Positions 6,372 to 10,263 of a stretch of DNA of 10,263 bases are shown here, one piece after another (the first letter of the stretch is position 1; each line of letters starts with the position of its first letter). The position numbers and the translations under genes are program-made. The notes beneath the pieces are model-generated. The model was not told where the DNA came from, did no database searches, and saw nothing but the letters and a program-made list of their open reading frames with translations. This DNA comes from Leptolyngbyaceae cyanobacterium CSSed165cm_216 (GTDB taxonomy: Bacteria; Cyanobacteriota; Cyanobacteriia; Phormidesmidales; Phormidesmidaceae): positions 1-10,263 of the forward strand of contig SLIY01000293.1 of the NCBI GenBank assembly GCA_007135385.1. The letters run 5' to 3'.

Positions 6372-6608
6372 ATGACTGAAGCCATTGTCGACCTCGCTGT
6401 CGCCCACCCTATGGTGAAATTCCAGCGACAAGTGGAGTCCTTAGTGAAAAAATCCAAAATGGTTCAACCAACCGATCCCATCTGGAAAATTGCCTTCCTA
6501 TTTGGGGATGACTGGGCCCATTGGAAGCAAGAACTCGAAGAGTTCGAATTTTCGACCCAAGACCCGATCCAGGAGTTGCTGGCCGTGCAGTCCTGGGAAG
6601 AGGACTAA
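6372..6608 (+). CDS. Small cyanobacterial protein, DUF4327-like
   Basis: This is a 78-aa soluble acidic protein of unknown function with no signal peptide or membrane helix. Conserved-looking blocks are HPMVKFQRQVESLVKKS (12-28), DPIWKIAFLFGDDWAHWKQELEEF (35-58) and DPIQELLAVQSW (64-75). The pattern, two or three short helices with spaced tryptophans and a D-P-I motif repeated in the second and third blocks, fits what I remember of the small cyanobacterial family DUF4327; I cannot confirm that without a profile search. The ATG at 6372 has no Shine-Dalgarno sequence, which is common in cyanobacteria. The gene is alone on its strand, behind a long non-coding region, and converges with the PP2C gene. 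Its coding status is supported by balanced composition and complete flanking signals. Confidence 0.85.
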   Translation: MTEAIVDLAVAHPMVKFQRQVESLVKKSKMVQPTDPIWKIAFLFGDDWAHWKQELEEFEFSTQDPIQELLAVQSWEED

Positions 6609-6685
6609 GCATCCCTCGATGCCTGGCCTCGGCCTCCTTCCATCATGGGCCTAACCTCGGCTCAAGTGCACCGCAAAGATCCCCT

Positions 6686-6711
6686 ACCCCCTAGCCAGGA
6701 TAGTAGGGGGT
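6686..6711. terminator. Hairpin between convergent genes
   Basis: ACCCCCTA (6686-6693) and TAGGGGGT (6704-6711) are perfect complements with a 10-nt loop. The hairpin lies 77 bp past the small-protein stop and 58 bp past the PP2C stop, so it could serve both transcripts. Neither strand has a following T-run, so it may act only as an RNA 3' end stabiliser. Confidence 0.4.
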
Positions 6712-6730
6712 CCTAGGTGGCCATAAGCTG

Positions 6731-6755
6731 CTGTAGGCAGGCTGCGCCGCTACAG
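6731..6755. repeat. Short palindromic repeat related to the element upstream of ndhD
   Basis: CTGTAG (6731-6736) and CTACAG (6750-6755) form a hairpin ending 14 bp from the PP2C stop. The reverse complement of 6731-6748 matches 2463-2480 at 15 of 18 positions (core GGCG-AGCCTGCC). This suggests one dispersed repeat family present twice in the window. Confidence 0.4.
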
Positions 6756-6769
6756 GGCCAGCACTACCT

Positions 6770-8662
6770 CTAGCCTAAAAAGCCCATATCGGGTTTCAGC
6801 TTAACTCTGACGACAACGGCTGTGATGTTATCATGGCCGTTTTTTTCGTTGGCTAAATCAATCAATTGGCTCACACCGGTCTCCAAGCTCGTCCTAGCAC
6901 TGAGCAACGGAGCAATATGGGTGTCGGTGTAGCTCTCTAACAAATTATTGTCGCTGAGCCCGTCTGAACATAGGATGAGCAGGGTATCTTCGCTGATGTC
7001 GTGATAGCTGACAATAGGACTGAGGTGAGATTGGTCCCGTGGCCCTAGGGCTTGAGTGAGCTGATAAGCATCTGGGCGAGCATAGGCAATGGCTGGTTCT
7101 ATGCCTCGATAGATTTCTCGTTGACCGACTTCGTGATCGACGGTTAACTGCTGCAGGCCAAGCCGCTTGCAATAACTATAGAGACGACTATCGCCGACAT
7201 GGGTGACAGTCATGGTTAGGTCTTGTAACAGCACCATCACCAGGGTGGTACCCATGCGACCAATTCCTGAGCTAGCTTTCGCTTGGTTAACGTCAAAAAT
7301 AGCCTGGTTAGCCTGAATCACAGCTGCTATTAACGCCGCTTGATCGGGCAGGGTATCTGTCCAACGCTCAGCGAAGTAATTCCGCAGGGTTTCAACTGCC
7401 ATTTGACTGGCCACTTCCCCGGCGGCATGCCCTCCCATGCCATCACACAAAATATATAGCCCCTTAGCACTGAGGGTGGCGTGTTTTGGATCACTGGCTC
7501 GGGTTAGCTGAGTTTGGGTCAAAAACCAATCTTCATTGTGGTTACGTTGTCGGCCCACATGGCTCTGCCCAATATCATCCACTTGGGCCAATTTCATCGG
7601 CAATATTGTGGTCGGCAACTCGTTAGGGGGATTGCCCTCATCCTCTGAAGAATCCAGAGGTGAAGACATTAAGTCTGCCAAATCCTTGAGATCTGGATCA
7701 GTTGGATCGTCGGTATCAGAATCGGCGTCCCAATCAATCGGAAAGGCCAGCATGACATCATCCTCAGAATAATCAGGGGCGTCAGAAACCGGGTTGGCCG
7801 CCAACGCCCCAGTTGGATTAAACGTTTCATGGGAACAGTTAGCCGGACGAAGAGCATCCGTCGCGATCGCCAGTTGCGTTTGCACATCCGTCACTTGGGT
7901 CAGGGTACCGTCAGCGACAGCCTCAATCAACTGCACCAAAATGGGAGCGGTATGGGGGGTTAGGGGTAGGGATCGCTGCCAAAATTGACCTAACCGTTGC
8001 AAAGGCAATGATTCAGGCACCGGCACCGGATCCAAATGAGTCAGGCAAAGCCCATAATTAGCATCTACCTTTAAAGACTGAGGGTTTAGTAGCGTCGTTT
8101 GGGTTTGCCAAGGGTCCAGAGCCTGCCACAGCAGCGTCATTTCAAATAGCCACTGCATCTGTTGACCAGGGCTAGCGTCCTGAGTTGGCCAAGCTTCTAG
8201 CAACGATTGCCAATGGAACCGATCCTCTATCAACAAAACGGCCCATTGGTCTGATTCCCAGGCATTATGCAACTCAGGTACAGCTGGAAAAGCATCCACC
8301 TGGAGAGCGAGATAGGCGATCGCCTCAGGGGGGACTGTCGGCCCCACAGACGCGGCGGGGGGCGCAGGGGCACTGTCGAACCAGGCTTCCTGCAACGATT
8401 CCAACGGCGACGTGGCCTGGACATCACAGTCTAAAACCCTATCTAGGGAGACTAGCCCGCTGGCTAGGTGATCTAGGCTGTCAAGGTATCGATATCGTTG
8501 AGCTGCATCTAAATAGGCGCTATCATCGTTCGACCTAGCTGGGGGAGATGCCTCGCCACGGGGGATACGAATTGCACACCAGCGTTGCAGGTAGCGTCCA
8601 CACTGGCCACAAAATAGCTGCGAGTCAGAATTCTCAAATTGACAGAAAGGGCAACACAGCAT
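6770..8662 (-). CDS. Zinc-ribbon / PP2C-type protein phosphatase
   Basis: This 630-aa soluble protein has three parts. Residues 3-25 are a zinc ribbon (CPFC at 4-7, CGQC at 18-21). Residues about 115-270 are an unassigned helical region with LLNPQSLKVDANYGLCLTHL (191-210), possibly a degenerate kinase C-lobe. Residues about 295-345 are a very acidic linker. Residues 360-622 are a PP2C (PPM) phosphatase domain, which removes phosphate from Ser/Thr using two metal ions. Its motifs are complete: RNHNED (Asp378), LCDGMGGHAAGE (Asp407), GTTLV (471), THVGDSRLY (Asp491), TVDHE (509), LCSDGLSD (Asp567) and GHDNIT (Asp611). All metal-binding aspartates are present, so it should be active. The ATG at 8662 has no Shine-Dalgarno sequence. 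It lies 121 bp downstream of rluE on the same strand and may be co-transcribed. Its target is unknown; PP2C enzymes commonly oppose Hanks-type kinases. Confidence 0.93.
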   Translation of the reverse strand: MLCCPFCQFENSDSQLFCGQCGRYLQRWCAIRIPRGEASPPARSNDDSAYLDAAQRYRYLDSLDHLASGLVSLDRVLDCDVQATSPLESLQEAWFDSAPAPPAASVGPTVPPEAIAYLALQVDAFPAVPELHNAWESDQWAVLLIEDRFHWQSLLEAWPTQDASPGQQMQWLFEMTLLWQALDPWQTQTTLLNPQSLKVDANYGLCLTHLDPVPVPESLPLQRLGQFWQRSLPLTPHTAPILVQLIEAVADGTLTQVTDVQTQLAIATDALRPANCSHETFNPTGALAANPVSDAPDYSEDDVMLAFPIDWDADSDTDDPTDPDLKDLADLMSSPLDSSEDEGNPPNELPTTILPMKLAQVDDIGQSHVGRQRNHNEDWFLTQTQLTRASDPKHATLSAKGLYILCDGMGGHAAGEVASQMAVETLRNYFAERWTDTLPDQAALIAAVIQANQAIFDVNQAKASSGIGRMGTTLVMVLLQDLTMTVTHVGDSRLYSYCKRLGLQQLTVDHEVGQREIYRGIEPAIAYARPDAYQLTQALGPRDQSHLSPIVSYHDISEDTLLILCSDGLSDNNLLESYTDTHIAPLLSARTSLETGVSQLIDLANEKNGHDNITAVVVRVKLKPDMGFLG

Positions 8663-8783
8663 CTTGAGAAAGGATGGTCGAACGTTAGAGAAATGAGGTT
8701 ACTGGGCGATAGGCATGAGAGATATGCTCACAAAGCTTGGCAGAGGCACCTGCTGGTAGCTGCTAGAGACCACTTTGGCCTGC

Positions 8784-9422
8784 TTACAGACTCAATAACG
8801 CTTGCCGCTCAACCTGGGTTAACTCTCGCCATTCGCCGGGCTGTAATGCACCTAGGCTGAGATGAGCAATGGCCACCCTTACCAACCTTAACGTAGGGTA
8901 CCCAACTGCAGCAGTCATACGTCTAACTTGACGATTTTTCCCTTCTGTCAAGGTCATCTCCAACCAGGCCGTAGGAATAGCCCGGCGCTCCCGAATCGGC
9001 GGGACTCGTGGCGGCAGGGGTGGCTCGGCCTCAAGTTGGGTCACTTGGCAAGGTCGGGTTCGATAGCCCCGAATCGTGACGCCTCGACGCAACTGTTCAA
9101 GGGCCTGAGACGATGGCATGTGCTCGACTTGTACCCAATAGGTCCGAGGGTGGCCATACCGGGGATGACTTAAGCGATGCTGAATAGGTCCATGGTTGGT
9201 CAGCAGCATCAGTCCTTCACTATCACGATCTAACCTCCCCACTGGGTAAACATCAGGGATAGTAATAAAGTCTTTCAGGGTTGACGGCGGCTGATCCGGA
9301 TCACCCCGTCTGGTTGACGGCTGACTGGGCTGGGGAACTGGATCTTTGGTTGCAGGGCGATCGCCACTGAACTGACTCACGACGTTATAAGGTTTGTAAA
9401 AAATAATGTAGCAGTAGCTCAT
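8784..9422 (-). CDS. rluE: 23S rRNA pseudouridine synthase, RluE-like (RsuA family)
   Basis: This enzyme isomerises a uridine in rRNA to pseudouridine; E. coli RluE acts on U2457 of 23S rRNA. The 212-aa protein opens with the family KPYNVVSQF motif (10-18). The catalytic motif is GRLDRDSEGLMLLTN (62-76) with catalytic Asp65, followed by TYWVQVEHMPS, then PPIRERRAIPTAWLEMTL and EGKNRQVRRMTAAVGYPTLRLVR near the C-terminus. The order and the IRERR-IPT-WL block match RluE more than RsuA or RluB. No N-terminal S4 domain is present, as in RluE. Residues about 24-48 form an unusual Pro/Gln/Asp-rich insertion before TLKDF. The ATG at 9422 is preceded by GGGGGGAG, a strong but close ribosome-binding site. 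The gene diverges from the small membrane-protein gene and is followed by the PP2C gene. The exact rRNA target is inferred by similarity. Confidence 0.92.
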   Translation of the reverse strand: MSYCYIIFYKPYNVVSQFSGDRPATKDPVPQPSQPSTRRGDPDQPPSTLKDFITIPDVYPVGRLDRDSEGLMLLTNHGPIQHRLSHPRYGHPRTYWVQVEHMPSSQALEQLRRGVTIRGYRTRPCQVTQLEAEPPLPPRVPPIRERRAIPTAWLEMTLTEGKNRQVRRMTAAVGYPTLRLVRVAIAHLSLGALQPGEWRELTQVERQALLSL

Positions 9423-9460
9423 AGCTCCCCCCTATCCAATCGGTACCGCCGCCCAGTCTG

Positions 9461-9493
9461 CAACATTTCATTGCAACTTTTGTGGAAATGTTG
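9461..9493. promoter_or_regulatory. Perfect 9-bp inverted repeat in a divergent promoter region
   Basis: CAACATTTC (9461-9469) and GAAATGTTG (9485-9493) are exact reverse complements, 15 nt apart. The 136 bp between the divergent rluE and membrane-protein starts must hold both promoters, so this could be an operator acting on either. A second small dyad, CTCTA/TAGAG, lies at 9499-9513. No regulator is identified. Confidence 0.35.
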
Positions 9494-9558
9494 AGAAACT
9501 CTAGTCCATAGAGCTGTCCCGATATGCTGAAAACTACAGATCATTGCAGGACAGTGTC

Positions 9559-9876
9559 ATGGACACCGACAACAAATATCGTTTCGCTTGTACCCTCACC
9601 TTTGGCGATATCTATGGCCAAATTATTGTCTGGCTGGTGATTTTATTCTTGAGCTTGGCAACCTCTTTAGCGCTCATGGGGGCGCAGCAGCCGGTGTTTG
9701 CCTTAGTGACTGTGGGCTTGATTTTGGTGCTATCGTTACCATTTCTGCTGTTTGCCTTTGTCACCACCTTGATCAACCATATTGAGTTTCAACCGGTAGA
9801 GAGCGGGCAGGCTATCAGTTCCTCCTCCAGCTCTAAACCCAACCGGGGCACAGAGGCTAGTCAAGCGCCCGCCTAG
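9559..9876 (+). CDS. Small membrane protein with two predicted helices, unknown function
   Basis: The 105-aa protein has a short polar N-terminus (MDTDNKYRFACTLTFGD), a hydrophobic helix at about 20-40 (IIVWLVILFLSLATSLALM), a short GAQQP turn and a second helix at about 46-72 (VFALVTVGLILVLSLPFLLFAF). A polar Ser-rich tail (ISSSSSSKPN) ends the protein. This predicts a hairpin in the membrane with both ends on the same side. I do not recognise a named family; the conserved-looking N-terminus suggests a cyanobacterial hypothetical family. I chose the ATG at 9559 because AGGA lies 7 nt upstream; a TTG at 9544 would add five residues but lacks a ribosome-binding site. It diverges from rluE and converges with the TPR gene. 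Confidence 0.8.
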   Translation: MDTDNKYRFACTLTFGDIYGQIIVWLVILFLSLATSLALMGAQQPVFALVTVGLILVLSLPFLLFAFVTTLINHIEFQPVESGQAISSSSSSKPNRGTEASQAPA

Positions 9877-9889
9877 ACTAGCCGTTAAA

Positions 9890-9908
9890 CCACCCAAGGG
9901 TAGGGTGG
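9890..9908 (+). terminator. Hairpin after the membrane-protein gene
   Basis: CCACCC (9890-9895) and GGGTGG (9903-9908) pair around a 7-nt loop, 13 bp past the stop. An outer CTAGACT/AGTCTAG pair (about 9873-9879 and 9936-9942) could extend the structure. There is no T-run, so it is only a candidate. It may also serve the convergent TPR gene. Confidence 0.35.
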
Positions 9909-10054
9909 CTATCCCGACGGTGCGTTAGCCATTCAGTCTAGACTCTGCGGATATCACGTCAACCAGGACAAACTTGGGTATGGGGAATCCAGGAGTCAGG
10001 GGGCTGCACTGTTAATAGCGGCTACTGACGGCTACCCCAGACATTGATTTCGCC

Positions 10055-10263
10055 TTAATCAGTAGGGGACGCCTCTTCCATGCCATCAACAGCAGATGGT
10101 GGGCTTTGGCTAGCCATCTGATCGATTTGGTCTTTAAACTGAGCTGGGGCCATAGCAGAGGCCTGAGCAAACAGTGACTGGGCGGTGTCTTGGTCCCCTT
10201 GCTCTTGCAACACTAGGGCTTTAGCTAAGACGGGCCGAAAATCGTCAGGGGCTTCGGCAATGA
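10055..10263 (-). CDS. C-terminal part of a TPR-like protein (cut by window edge)
   Basis: A minus-strand frame stays open from the window edge to a TAA at 10055-10057, giving the last 68 codons of a protein. DDFRPVLAKALVLQEQGDQDTAQSLFAQASAMAP has the spacing of a tetratricopeptide repeat: A at the helix turn, then GD, then an A-x-x-x-F-x-x-A helix. A polar acidic tail ending in EEASPTD follows. TPR proteins are protein-protein scaffolds; the full role cannot be judged from this fragment. Cyanobacteria have many such proteins, some in photosystem assembly, but nothing here identifies which. It converges with the membrane-protein gene, leaving 178 bp between them. Confidence 0.7.
   Translation of the reverse strand, partial: IAEAPDDFRPVLAKALVLQEQGDQDTAQSLFAQASAMAPAQFKDQIDQMASQSPPSAVDGMEEASPTD

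Larger units (their letters stand above)
146..9364. repeat. Six dispersed HIP1 octamers (GCGATCGC)
   Basis: Exact copies lie at 146-153, 4103-4110, 4270-4277, 7863-7870, 8316-8323 and 9357-9364. All are inside coding sequence: ndhD, thrS twice, PP2C twice and rluE. HIP1 over-representation is a known hallmark of many cyanobacterial genomes, so this supports the taxonomic call. There are none in the intergenic regions. Confidence 0.9.

Noticed and set aside
8639..8860. A 73-codon plus-strand frame spanning the rluE-PP2C gap.
   Set aside because: It is antisense to the ends of both genes, and the product shows no family features.

Overview
This window is chromosomal DNA from a cyanobacterium. 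The signs are six copies of the HIP1 octamer GCGATCGC in 10.3 kb, where about 0.16 would be expected by chance. The gene content agrees: a cyanobacterial NdhD, a threonyl-tRNA synthetase without a TGS domain, an SLH protein that looks like the front end of a cyanobacterial porin, and small proteins of cyanobacterial type. GC content is moderate. I cannot name the genus; a Leptolyngbya- or Synechococcales-like organism would fit.

Layout from left to right. (1) ndhD, minus strand, encodes a proton-pumping membrane subunit of NDH-1. It resembles the NdhD3/NdhD4 branch used in CO2 uptake. (2) A gene-free stretch of about 0.9 kb follows. It holds a probable ndhD promoter and long leader, a 17-bp palindrome, a GC-rich 295-bp composite repeat with imperfect terminal inverted repeats, and a hairpin just after thrB. 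(3) thrB, minus strand, diverges from a small secreted SLH protein gene on the plus strand. (4) thrS, minus strand, converges on the SLH gene with only 10 bp between stop codons. (5) A 485-bp gap has complementary segments in the thrS leader and a 23-bp near-palindrome. (6) A 78-aa cyanobacterial protein, plus strand. (7) A zinc-ribbon/PP2C phosphatase, minus strand, preceded by an RluE-type pseudouridine synthase on the same strand. (8) A divergent small two-helix membrane protein, plus strand. (9) The C-terminal end of a TPR-like protein, minus strand, cut by the window edge.

Most genes are housekeeping genes on alternating strands, and only rluE-PP2C looks like a possible operon. thrB and thrS both serve threonine (synthesis and tRNA charging), with the SLH gene between them. 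I see no tRNA or rRNA gene, CRISPR array, transposase, phage gene or defence island.

I found no convincing new multi-gene system. The items most worth checking are the possible pseudoknot in the thrS leader, the composite repeat upstream of ndhD, the barrel-less SLH protein, and the possible degenerate kinase region in the PP2C protein.
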